Shown: piece by piece, positions 51,948-63,106 of the stretch
Layout of the letters: each line of letters opens with the position of its first letter
Numbering within the stretch: the first letter of the stretch is position 1
NCBI RefSeq assembly: GCF_014297275.1
Contig: NZ_JACOQK010000001.1
Coordinates: 2,673,303 to 2,737,302, forward strand
Source of the DNA: Clostridium facile
GTDB lineage: Bacteria > Bacillota > Clostridia > Oscillospirales > Ruminococcaceae
Direction of reading: 5' to 3'
Length of the DNA: 64,000 nucleotides
Notes under the pieces: generated by a model
Told to the model about the DNA's origin: nothing
Database searches by the model: none
Seen by the model: the letters and a program-made list of their open reading frames with translations, nothing else
Translations under genes and position numbers: made by a program

Positions 51948-52229
51948 ATGATTGAGGAAACGAAACGTGTTGCGGTACAGAATATTATATTGGAAAACAG
52001 GAAAAGCCTAACAGTATCCGGTGTGAAAGATGTAGATAGTTTTGATGACCGTTCTGTTGCTATGGAAACAAATTTAGGTATGTTGACAGTGAAAGGAGTA
52101 GATCTACATATCAATCAATTCAATACGGATACTGGAGAACTTTCCTTGGAAGGGACAGTGGATTCCTTGGTGTATAGTGAACAGGAAAAACGTTCTGCTT
52201 CTAGCTTTTTTACCAAGCTTTTTAAATAG
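51948..52229 (+). CDS. yabP: Sporulation protein YabP
   Basis: The 93-aa YabP/YqfC-family protein carries ENRKSLTVSGVKDVDSFD and the motif LTVKGVDLHINQF, characteristic of this small family. It is needed for spore formation in Bacillus and made in the mother cell. GGAGG precedes the ATG. It forms a pair with yabQ 11 bases downstream. Confidence 0.93.
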   Translation: MIEETKRVAVQNIILENRKSLTVSGVKDVDSFDDRSVAMETNLGMLTVKGVDLHINQFNTDTGELSLEGTVDSLVYSEQEKRSASSFFTKLFK

Positions 52230-52240
52230 GGTAGACAACC

Positions 52241-52828
52241 ATGAATATGATTTTGTCGCCTGAAGCAGTCATTTTTTTATGGTCTACTTTATTGGGGACT
52301 GTGTTGGGTGTTTGCTATGATATATTCCGTATTTTACGGATTGCTGTGCCATCTGGAAAAGTATTGATTTTTATAGAAGACTTACTCTTTTTTTTATTGG
52401 CGGCAATTGTCAGCTTTTTCTTTTATCAGGCAGTAAATCAGGGAATTATACGAGGTTATTTTTTAATTGGAGAATTGCTGGGCTTTGTATTGTATTATGG
52501 TACCATTGGCAAGATTGTTTACCGATGTGCAGAATGGATTATTCGATGGATAAAAAAGATTTTTGGTTTTATTTTCCGGATTCTTCTATTTCCATTGAAG
52601 CAGATTTTCCGGTTATTTCGAAAACCATTGCGTTATTTACGGAATGTTTTCAGAAAATTATGGAAAAAACTGAAAAATATCTTGCAGTCGAAAGCAGTTA
52701 TGGTGTATAATTACTTTAATCCGAAAAATAAATGGAAACAGCGGGAGCAACAACCTGTCAGAAAGAAAGGCCGGATATGGCGAAAATTAAAAAGAAAAGG
52801 AAACCAAAAAATATCATATTTAAAATAG
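52241..52828 (+). CDS. yabQ: Spore cortex biosynthesis protein YabQ
   Basis: The 195-aa membrane protein has about four helices in its first half (WSTLLGTVLGVCYDIFRILR; LLFFLLAAIVSFFF) and a long, very basic tail. It matches YabQ, which localises to the outer forespore membrane. The conserved YDIFR after helix 1 is seen. It overlaps the divIC start by about 50 bases in another frame. Confidence 0.9.
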   Translation: MNMILSPEAVIFLWSTLLGTVLGVCYDIFRILRIAVPSGKVLIFIEDLLFFLLAAIVSFFFYQAVNQGIIRGYFLIGELLGFVLYYGTIGKIVYRCAEWIIRWIKKIFGFIFRILLFPLKQIFRLFRKPLRYLRNVFRKLWKKLKNILQSKAVMVYNYFNPKNKWKQREQQPVRKKGRIWRKLKRKGNQKISYLK

Positions 52829-53073
52829 CAGTTTTGGTTTTTGCCATTGCAGTAGTAGGGCGTTTGGTAACGTTACAGGTGGATATTGCGCAAAAAAAGC
52901 GTGAGCTAGTGGCGTTACAGGCCAAGGTGGAACAACAAACCAATGAAAACAAAGAACTGCAACAATTGCTGGATTCTGGTATGGACCGGGCTTATATTGA
53001 AAAAATAGCCCGAGAAAAACTGGGGTATGTTTCCCCGCGCGAACGGGTATTTGTAGATATTACACAAGAATAA
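52777..53073 (+). CDS. divIC: Cell-division protein DivIC/FtsL-like
   Basis: The 98-aa single-pass protein has a basic cytosolic start (MAKIKKKRKPKN), one membrane helix and an extracytoplasmic coiled coil ending in the family's EKIAREKLGYVSPRERVFVD. ATG at 52777 is preferred with AAAGGCCGGA ahead; an ATG fifteen codons earlier has no site. It acts in the divisome with FtsB/FtsL partners. Its location after yabQ matches Bacillus. Confidence 0.92.
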   Translation: MAKIKKKRKPKNIIFKIAVLVFAIAVVGRLVTLQVDIAQKKRELVALQAKVEQQTNENKELQQLLDSGMDRAYIEKIAREKLGYVSPRERVFVDITQE

Positions 53074-53107
53074 AATTTAATGATTTAAGGAGGCAGTCGG
53101 GTTTTTT

Positions 53108-53557
53108 ATGCAGCTTGATGTGGGTAAAATTTTAGAAGGTAAAGTTACAGGAATTACAAATTTTGGTGCTTTTGTTGATTTAGGGGAAGGAAAAACAGGA
53201 ATGGTACATATTTCTGAAATTTCGAACGGTTATGTAAAAGAAATTTCGGACCATTTAAAAGAAGGGGACCAAGTCAAGGTAAAAGTGCTAAAAGTCGGTG
53301 ACGATGGCAAGATTAGCTTGTCAATAAAACAAGCGCAGCCAAAACCAGACGCTCCTCAATCCGGGAACCGTCAAACACAACGCCCTCGTTCTGGAGGACC
53401 ACGCAATTTTGACCGTCCAAAAAATAATGCTCCAATGTCGTTTGAAGACATGCTGAATAAGTTTAAACAGAGTAGCGAAGAAAAAATGTCTGATATTAAA
53501 CGCAACATGGATGGGAAACGTGGTAGTTCCTATTCCCGTAGAGGGAACCGTTCTTAA
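53108..53557 (+). CDS. yabR: S1-domain RNA-binding protein YabR
   Basis: The 149-aa protein has one S1 domain (residues 1-75: GKILEGKVTGITNFGAFVDL, GMVHISEIS) followed by a basic, Gly/Arg/Pro-rich tail that probably also binds RNA. It closes the rqcP-yabP-yabQ-divIC-yabR block. The AAGGAGG at 53087-53093 is about 14 bases from the ATG, longer than usual. I see no better start. Confidence 0.92.
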   Translation: MQLDVGKILEGKVTGITNFGAFVDLGEGKTGMVHISEISNGYVKEISDHLKEGDQVKVKVLKVGDDGKISLSIKQAQPKPDAPQSGNRQTQRPRSGGPRNFDRPKNNAPMSFEDMLNKFKQSSEEKMSDIKRNMDGKRGSSYSRRGNRS

Positions 53558-53564
53558 AAAGATA

Positions 53565-53608
53565 GTAATAAAAAACTCCAATCTAACTGGATTGGAGTTT
53601 TTTATTAC
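53565..53608 (+). terminator. Terminator of the yab-divIC block
   Basis: A perfect 19-bp stem (53565-53583 with 53590-53608) with a 6-nt loop includes the T-run in its 3' arm. Confidence 0.9.
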
Positions 53609-53746
53609 TGTTTAAGCAAAAAATATTCGCCAAAAGGATAAGCTTGAAATCGTTCGTTATGTGAGTAGAGCAAAGATAAAACAAAGAAATATTGGTAATA
53701 TAGAGCGTTCAAGATTCTAAAAAACAAAGAGAAGATGTTTCTCAAT

Positions 53747-53965
53747 TTAATTTTCTTCTGATGAATCTGCCTTTTCTCGATAATCTTTTACTAGATGTAT
53801 GATAAAAGTAATGATCAATGGAATTAAGGTTGCAGCGGCTATAACAAATGCAATCCAGTTTAAAATTGTAATGCTGGAAAAATCGACTTCAAGTAAATAA
53901 AGGATAGATAAAATGATTAAAGCAATAGGGGTTAATTTTTCCTTTAGATAGTTTAAATATTTCAT
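53747..53965 (-). CDS. Small two-helix membrane protein of unknown function
   Basis: The 72-aa protein has two membrane helices (about 12-26 and 35-60) and an acidic, charged end (KDYREKADSSEEN). AAAAGGAG lies eight bases ahead of ATG. It follows ung by 23 bases on the minus strand, so it is probably cotranscribed. I do not recognise a family. Confidence 0.65.
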   Translation of the reverse strand: MKYLNYLKEKLTPIALIILSILYLLEVDFSSITILNWIAFVIAAATLIPLIITFIIHLVKDYREKADSSEEN

Positions 53966-53988
53966 AGAAACGCTCCTTTTGGCAATTG

Positions 53989-54657
53989 TTAGTCAATCCG
54001 CCAATCAATTGGCTGTTGACCGGTTTGTTTTAAAAATTCGTTGGCTTTGGAAAAATGGTGGCACCCAAAAAATCCATTGTATGCAGAATATGGGCTTGGA
54101 TGGGCTGCTTCTAAAATCAAATGCTGTGGGGAAGTAATAAGTTCCCGTTTTCTTTTGGCGTTTGCCCCCCATAGTAAAAAGACCAGAGGTTTTTCTCGTT
54201 CATTTAATTTTTGTACAATATGGTCGGTAAAAATTTGCCAACCAATATCCTTATGGCTGTTAGCGGAACGGGCACGTACTGTCAGCACAGTATTGAGTAA
54301 CATAACCCCTTGTTTTGCCCATTGCGTCAACTCTCCATGGGTTGGGATTGGCAAGCCCAAATCGGCTTGAATTTCTTTATAAATATTTTGTAGGGATGGA
54401 GGGACATTCATTCCTTTTTTCACAGAAAAAGACAAACCATGGGCTTGTCCAGGACCATGGTAAGGGTCCTGTCCTAAAATAACAACTTTTGCGTTTTCGT
54501 AGGAAGTATATTTCAGAGCGTTAAAAATATCGTACATATTTGGATAGATTGTTTGCGTTTTGTATTCATGTGCTAATATTTTCCGCAATTTTTGGTAATA
54601 TTCCTGTTCAAATTCCTCTGCTAATATTGTGTCCCAATCGTTTCCGATTTGTACCAT
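53989..54657 (-). CDS. ung: Uracil-DNA glycosylase (family 1)
   Basis: Ung removes uracil from DNA. The 222-aa protein has the catalytic-water motif GQDPYHG (62-68), the adjacent GQAHGLSFSV, and the C-terminal DNA-intercalation motif HPSPYSA (usual HPSPLSA). ATG at 54657 is used; a GTG two codons upstream also fits the AAAAGGAG site. It is divergent from mtnN. Confidence 0.95.
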   Translation of the reverse strand: MVQIGNDWDTILAEEFEQEYYQKLRKILAHEYKTQTIYPNMYDIFNALKYTSYENAKVVILGQDPYHGPGQAHGLSFSVKKGMNVPPSLQNIYKEIQADLGLPIPTHGELTQWAKQGVMLLNTVLTVRARSANSHKDIGWQIFTDHIVQKLNEREKPLVFLLWGANAKRKRELITSPQHLILEAAHPSPYSAYNGFFGCHHFSKANEFLKQTGQQPIDWRID

Positions 54658-54746
54658 AGTCACGAACTCCTTTTTCTTTTAATACTAGTTTTATTGTATT
54701 ATAAAATGCAAAAAAAAACAATAACTATCCTTGGTAAATTTCCGCT

Positions 54747-54775
54747 TTGTCAGAATTGTATTTGTATGATATAAT
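54747..54775 (+). promoter_or_regulatory. mtnN promoter
   Basis: TTGTCA (54747-54752), 17 bp and TATAAT (54770-54775). Confidence 0.78.
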
Positions 54776-54809
54776 AAAACAAATTGAATCGAATGGAGGA
54801 ATGCAGCTT

Positions 54810-55508
54810 ATGAAAATCGGGATTATTGGTGCGATGGATAGTGAAGTGGATGGATTAAAACATCAACTAGAGGATTATACTGTTGAATCGATTAGTACTG
54901 TGGATTTTTTTTCGGGAAAATTGTGTGGTGTTGAGGTCATCGTTGCAAAAGCTGGTGTGGGGAAAGTAAATGCAGCCATTTGTGCCCAGACGATGATTTT
55001 GGCATATCGTCCTGATGCCATTATTAATATTGGTGTTTCCGGAGGTTACCACAGCTTAAATATTGGAGATGTTGTTGTAGCAAATGCTGTAGTAGAACAT
55101 GATATGGATACATCTCCGCTCGGTGACCCAAAAGGGTATATTTCTGGATTGAATTTGGTGCAAATGCCAGCAAACAGCCATTTATCCCAGCAACTGATTT
55201 CTGCCGCAGAGCGAGTAGGAGTTTATTGTAAATCCGGTTTGATTGCGTCGGGAGACCAATTTATCAACTCCAATTCCAAAGTAGAAGAGTTGTACCGGGA
55301 ATTTCATGCGATTGCTTATGAAATGGAAGGCGCTTCTATTGGACATGTTTGTACACAAAACAAACTTCCTTTTGCCGTGTTGAGGGCAATTTCTGATAAT
55401 GGGGATGATAATTCTAATATTGACTTCCCTACTTTTGTTCAGATGGCAGCAGAGCGTTCCATTTCAATTATTTTAGGTTTTTTAACTGCTCTGTCAAAGG
55501 CTCATTAA
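54810..55508 (+). CDS. mtnN: MTA/SAH nucleosidase
   Basis: MtnN cleaves methylthioadenosine and S-adenosylhomocysteine, clearing products of methylation and radical SAM reactions. The 232-aa protein has KIGIIGAMDSEVD, NIGVSGG, EMEGASIGHV (substrate Glu) and RAISDNGDD with the catalytic Asp. ATG at 54810 follows GGAGGAA; a start 21 codons earlier lies in the promoter. It is followed by a terminator. Confidence 0.95.
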   Translation: MKIGIIGAMDSEVDGLKHQLEDYTVESISTVDFFSGKLCGVEVIVAKAGVGKVNAAICAQTMILAYRPDAIINIGVSGGYHSLNIGDVVVANAVVEHDMDTSPLGDPKGYISGLNLVQMPANSHLSQQLISAAERVGVYCKSGLIASGDQFINSNSKVEELYREFHAIAYEMEGASIGHVCTQNKLPFAVLRAISDNGDDNSNIDFPTFVQMAAERSISIILGFLTALSKAH

Positions 55509-55531
55509 AACAATTTGATAAAAGAAAAAGA

Positions 55532-55566
55532 CTGCTGTAAAGAATTCTTTGCAGCAGCCTTTTTTA
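55532..55566. terminator. Bidirectional terminator between mtnN and the MGS-like gene
   Basis: The 13-bp arms 55532-55544 and 55545-55557 form a near palindrome with one G-T position. TTTTTT follows on the plus side and TCTTTTTCTTTT on the minus side. Confidence 0.85.
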
Positions 55567-55577
55567 TGAGAAACTAT

Positions 55578-55919
55578 TTAAGAAGCAATTGCTATATGAG
55601 CCTCATGAATATTCGAAAAATATACACATCCATGGGCGGAAAAATCAGAGATAGTTTGGGCAGTTTCTATACCAATAATATAATCAAAAGATAAATCAGG
55701 ATTTCCATTGGGAATGATACTAGTTGGTATCATATTTTGATTTAAAGTATGCGCTACTGAGATAGGGGCATATAATTGATATCCTAATTGAAATAAATCT
55801 TCTGCTAAGGCGATACCTGCTAGATTATCCGTAGATGGAAAAAAGAGCAGAGCCTTTTTAGAGACACGATTATAAGTTTCCTCATTTTGAACATTGGGTT
55901 GATAAACATTTGTTAACAT
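55578..55919 (-). CDS. Standalone MGS-like domain protein under ARG-box control
   Basis: This 113-aa protein is not an obvious named family. Residues 20-113 follow the pattern of the MGS-like domain of carbamoyl-phosphate synthetase: KKALLFFPSTDNLAGIALAEDL, LGYQLYAPISVAHTLNQNMIP, then DYIIGIE and a final VYFSNIHEAHIAIA. In CarB this domain binds ornithine or UMP. The usual phosphate-binding THGT turn reads PISV here, so the pocket is changed. AAAGGAG precedes ATG. Two good ARG boxes overlap or flank its promoter. No partner gene is adjacent. The MGS assignment is by eye and needs a profile search. Confidence 0.55.
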   Translation of the reverse strand: MLTNVYQPNVQNEETYNRVSKKALLFFPSTDNLAGIALAEDLFQLGYQLYAPISVAHTLNQNMIPTSIIPNGNPDLSFDYIIGIETAQTISDFSAHGCVYFSNIHEAHIAIAS

Positions 55920-55960
55920 AGCAAGATCTCCTTTCTAATTGGTTGATAATTTCTATTTAT

Positions 55961-55988
55961 ATTATACACCAAATGAATAAATATGCAA
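55961..55988 (-). promoter_or_regulatory. Promoter of the MGS-like gene
   Basis: On the minus strand TTGCAT (55988-55983) and TATAAT (55966-55961) are 16 bp apart. The -35 and most of the spacer lie inside an ARG box. Confidence 0.7.
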
Positions 55989-55989
55989 T
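55972..55989. promoter_or_regulatory. ARG box overlapping the MGS-like gene promoter
   Basis: AATGAATAAATATGCAAT matches WNTGAATWWWWATTCANW at 17 of 18 positions. Its last 13 bases equal those of the first argG box (103-120). Placement over the -35 suggests repression by ArgR. Confidence 0.72.
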
Positions 55990-56012
55990 ATATTTTGATT
56001 AAAAACTTTATT

Positions 56013-56030
56013 TTTGTATAAATATTCATT
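56013..56030. promoter_or_regulatory. Second ARG box upstream of the MGS-like gene
   Basis: TTTGTATAAATATTCATT also matches the ARG-box pattern at 17 of 18. It lies 23 bp beyond the first box (41 bp centre to centre, close to four helical turns). Confidence 0.68.
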
Positions 56031-56059
56031 TTTTAGGTTGGTTTCCTGTGAATAATCAC

Positions 56060-56090
56060 AAAAAAATGGTTGAGAATGAATCTCAACCAT
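56060..56090 (-). terminator. Terminator of metA
   Basis: ATGGTTGAGA (56066-56075) pairs perfectly with TCTCAACCAT (56081-56090). On the minus strand a run of six to seven Ts follows. It overlaps the metA stop codon. Confidence 0.85.
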
Positions 56091-57012
56091 GATATAAATC
56101 TAATTCTTTTAAGTCGTAAGGTGTATTTTGGTATACTACATAGTTTAACCAGTTAGAAAACAAGAGGTTGGCATGGCTACGCCAAATAAAACGCGGTGTT
56201 TCGTTGGGATCATCATTTGGAAAATAATTGTAAGGTACTAAAATATTTAAGCCTTTGTCCATATCCCGTTGGTATTCATTCGCCAAAGTATCGCGATCAT
56301 ATTCAGAATGGCCAGTGATAAAAAAGTCACGCCCATTTTTAGAGGCAATAATATGTACGCCGGATAAATGGGAGACAGTAAGCAAGTCCAGATTTGGATT
56401 TTCATCAATTTCTTGAGCAGGAATATAAAAATAGCGGGAATGTGGGACATAAAAAGTTTCATCAAAGCCACGAACTAATGGATGGTTTGGAATTAAGACA
56501 CTATGAGGAAAAATTCCGAATATTTTTTCTTCCTGTAATTTTCGTTTGATACCATACTGATAATAAAGTGCAGCAATAGCTCCCCAGCAGATATTTAATG
56601 TAGAAAAAACATTGTGTTTTGCCCAGTCAAATATGGTAGTAAGCTCTTGCCAATAATCTACATCCTCAAATTCCATATTTTCTAAAGGTGCGCCTGTCAC
56701 AATCATACCATCAAAACGCTGGGTTTTAATATCCTCAAAGTTTTTATAAAATTTCAGCATGTGGGTTTGGGGAGTATTTTTTGAAACGTGGCTTGCGGTT
56801 TGAAGTAGCTCAATATCTACCTGCAAAGGAGAGTTACTTAATAAACGCAAGATTTGGGTTTCGGTTTCTACTTTTTTGGGCATTAAATTTAATAGTAAAA
56901 TTTTTAAAGGACGGATATCCTGTTTATCAGCCCGTTCTTGATTCATAATAAAGATGTTTTCATTTTCCAATGTTGTGGCAGCTGGTAAACTGCTCGGTAT
57001 ATTAATCGGCAT
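56083..57012 (-). CDS. metA: Homoserine O-acetyltransferase (MetA family)
   Basis: MetA activates homoserine for methionine synthesis. The 309-aa protein has the conserved LNLMPKKVETETQ near 41-53, the catalytic Cys142 in LNICWGA and the HPLVRGFD region. Residue 111 is Glu in GAPLENMEFE. Published work on MetA shows that Glu at this position favours acetyl-CoA and Gly favours succinyl-CoA, so this should be an acetyltransferase despite the family's usual name. No SAM riboswitch is seen in the leader. It is monocistronic. Confidence 0.95.
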   Translation of the reverse strand: MPINIPSSLPAATTLENENIFIMNQERADKQDIRPLKILLLNLMPKKVETETQILRLLSNSPLQVDIELLQTASHVSKNTPQTHMLKFYKNFEDIKTQRFDGMIVTGAPLENMEFEDVDYWQELTTIFDWAKHNVFSTLNICWGAIAALYYQYGIKRKLQEEKIFGIFPHSVLIPNHPLVRGFDETFYVPHSRYFYIPAQEIDENPNLDLLTVSHLSGVHIIASKNGRDFFITGHSEYDRDTLANEYQRDMDKGLNILVPYNYFPNDDPNETPRFIWRSHANLLFSNWLNYVVYQNTPYDLKELDLYHG

Positions 57013-57074
57013 AAAACCACTCCTTATTTTTCTAACGATATCATTTAAATATGATAGTTTTAAGTGTGATTTCT

Positions 57075-57103
57075 ATTATATCAAATAATAAATAGATTAT
57101 CAA
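57075..57103 (-). promoter_or_regulatory. metA promoter
   Basis: On the minus strand TTGATA (57103-57098) and TATAAT (57080-57075) are 17 bp apart. Confidence 0.75.
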
Positions 57104-57216
57104 TTCATTTCCGAATAACCATTCTAAAAAAGGGAATAATAAGAAAAAGTATTGTTGAATATAAATAACTAAAATGTCATAAAAATAGCTAAACCACAGA
57201 AAAAAGGAAAAAGTAG

Positions 57217-57245
57217 TTGACAAAAGGGAGAAGGTGTGATATATT
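57217..57245 (+). promoter_or_regulatory. rRNA operon promoter P1
   Basis: TTGACA, 17 bp and TATATT. A GC-rich hairpin (CAACGG 57256-57261 with CCGTTG 57288-57293) begins just after the expected start. Confidence 0.88.
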
Positions 57246-57331
57246 ATTAAAGCTGCAACGGAAGAGCGGCCGGGAGGGCAAGAGGCGCCGTTGAGCAAAA
57301 AGGAAGAAACGAAAAAAGATGAAAAAACATC

Positions 57332-57360
57332 TTGACAAAGAGGAAGCGATATGATATAAT
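57332..57360 (+). promoter_or_regulatory. rRNA operon promoter P2
   Basis: TTGACA, 17 bp and TATAAT, a perfect consensus. A small hairpin (TCGCTT 57368-57373 with AAGCGA 57381-57386) starts eight bases later. Confidence 0.92.
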
Positions 57361-57417
57361 AAATAAGTCGCTTCTGAGGCAAGCGAAACGAAAGAAACAA
57401 AAAACTTTCAAAAAAGC

Positions 57418-57446
57418 TTGACAAAATCACAGAGATGTGATAAAAT
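57418..57446 (+). promoter_or_regulatory. rRNA operon promoter P3
   Basis: TTGACA, 17 bp and TAAAAT. A small hairpin (GCTGC 57453-57457 with GCAGC 57464-57468) follows. Confidence 0.9.
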
Positions 57447-57492
57447 AGTAAAGCTGCTTGAGGGCAGCGGTCAAGAAACGACAAAAACAGGA

Positions 57493-57514
57493 CCTTGAAA
57501 ATTAAACAATATAG
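57493..57514 (+). other. 5' strand of the pre-16S processing stem
   Basis: These 22 nt are complementary to 59200-59221 at all but one position. The two flank the 16S gene, as expected for the RNase III processing stem of pre-16S rRNA. The CTTGAAAA segment also resembles the Firmicutes boxA-like antitermination element. Confidence 0.85.
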
Positions 57515-57640
57515 TAAGTAACGAAAACGAACCAATCCTTGTTAATTCAAGAGTTTTAGTTATTTTAGAAAAAATGACGTTAGCGTATTCGAGTAATACG
57601 AGCTAGATTAAATCATCCGAGAGGATGTTTTGATATGATT

Positions 57641-59167
<1,527 letters not shown>

Positions 59168-59199
59168 TGGAGAACTGACAGGATGGGGAATGTTAGGAG

Positions 59200-59221
59200 C
59201 TATATTGTTTAATTTTGAAGG
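59200..59221 (+). other. 3' strand of the pre-16S processing stem
   Basis: Pairs with 57493-57514 (21 of 22 positions). Confidence 0.85.
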
Positions 59222-59281
59222 CCCTGAGTCTTCAGAAAAATAATTGATGGGAAAAGCGGCAACCTAGAAACCCTGGAAAAT

Positions 59282-59357
59282 GGGGGTGTAGCTCAGCTGG
59301 GAGAGCACCTGCCTTGCACGCAGGGGGTCAGGAGTTCGATCCTCCTCATCTCCACCA
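59282..59357 (+). tRNA. tRNA-Ala (TGC)
   Basis: A 76-nt cloverleaf. Acceptor GGGGGTG pairs with CATCTCC, the anticodon loop contains TGC, the T-loop is GTTCGATC and CCA is encoded. It lies in the 16S-23S spacer. Confidence 0.97.
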
Positions 59358-59408
59358 CAACCGAAAGGTTGAACAGGGAAAAGAGAGACCGACAGCCGAA
59401 TCTAACAT

Positions 59409-59485
<77 letters not shown>

Positions 59486-59514
59486 AGTTACTTGAAAAAG
59501 TAACAAAGAAGAAA

Positions 59515-59536
59515 GTACCTTGAAAACTGAATAAGT
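59515..59536 (+). other. 5' strand of the pre-23S processing stem
   Basis: Complementary to 62490-62511 except for one mismatch and one G-U. It flanks the 23S gene as a processing stem. Confidence 0.82.
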
Positions 59537-59629
59537 AAAGCGATAAAAGTAGTTAAGACAAATATCTTTTTTAAAAAAAGGGTAAAAATACTACTACAAT
59601 TTGAAAAAGTTGGAGAACATAATTCAAAT

Positions 59630-62465
<2,836 letters not shown>

Positions 62466-62489
62466 AATGATATGTTCTAAAGTCGTGAT

Positions 62490-62511
62490 ACTTATTCAGT
62501 TTTGAGGGTAC
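62490..62511 (+). other. 3' strand of the pre-23S processing stem
   Basis: Pairs with 59515-59536. Confidence 0.82.
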
Positions 62512-62530
62512 TGAACCTTCAAAAGAAATA

Positions 62531-62646
62531 GACGGTGTTAATGGCGATGAGGATCCACCTGTTCCCATACCGAACACAGTAGTTAAGCTCATCAACGTCG
62601 AAGATACTTGGCTGGAGACGGCCTGGGAAAATAGAAAAATGCCGTC
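62531..62646 (+). rRNA. rrf: 5S ribosomal RNA
   Basis: About 116 nt. The terminal stem GACGGTG/TGCCGTC closes the molecule, and the conserved CCCATACCGAACACAGTAG is present. It lies about 65 bases after 23S. Confidence 0.95.
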
Positions 62647-62651
62647 ACGAA

Positions 62652-62683
62652 GAAAGAAAAGTAGAGTAATCTACTTTTCTTTC
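62652..62683 (+). other. Purine-rich hairpin between 5S and tRNA-Asn
   Basis: A perfect 14-bp stem (62652-62665 with 62670-62683) with a GTAA loop. No T-run follows and a tRNA starts seven bases later, so it is probably a processing stem rather than a terminator. Confidence 0.6.
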
Positions 62684-62689
62684 GTATAT

Positions 62690-62765
62690 TCCTCAATAGC
62701 TCAGTCGGTAGAGCATGCGGCTGTTAACCGCAGGGTCGTTGGTTCGAGTCCAACTTGGGGAGCCA
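62690..62765 (+). tRNA. tRNA-Asn (GTT)
   Basis: A 76-nt cloverleaf. Acceptor TCCTCAA pairs with TTGGGGA, the anticodon is GTT in CTGTTAA, the T-loop is GTTCGAGTC and CCA is encoded. It is the last gene of the rRNA operon. Confidence 0.96.
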
Positions 62766-62773
62766 ATAACAGA

Positions 62774-62812
62774 AACAGATAGGTAAAGAAATATTTACCT
62801 ATCTGTTTTTTT
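62774..62812 (+). terminator. Terminator of the rRNA operon
   Basis: A perfect 14-bp stem (62774-62787 with 62794-62807) with a 6-nt loop and seven Ts. Confidence 0.92.
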
Positions 62813-63029
62813 GTTATATATTATTTTTTATAGATTGAAGTATTTCAATCTAGTTGTTATATTTTATATTTGTAATTTCCCTTATTGTGTTTCGGTAGTG
62901 GATTCCTATTGATAGATAAATATAGACCTATTCTGAATTTGCAAATATATTGTTTACTTTTAAGAATCTTACATTAAAGTTGTGAAATTAAAATGTTATC
63001 ATAAAAGTATTATTATAATACAGATTAGA

Positions 63030-63058
63030 TTGACAAATAGAAAAATAAAATATATAAT
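63030..63058 (+). promoter_or_regulatory. Perfect consensus promoter of the CotH-like gene
   Basis: TTGACA (63030-63035), 17 bp and TATAAT (63053-63058). The surrounding 62813-63106 is AT-rich, and I see no other element in it. Confidence 0.85.
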
Positions 63059-63106
63059 TTGAATAATAAGAATATCTTATTTAAATTAGAGGAAAAGGTG
63101 AATGAA

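Noticed and set aside
57013..57240. Possible SAM riboswitch or T-box before metA
   Set aside because: No S-box core or T-box motif is present; the leader is only about 60 nt.
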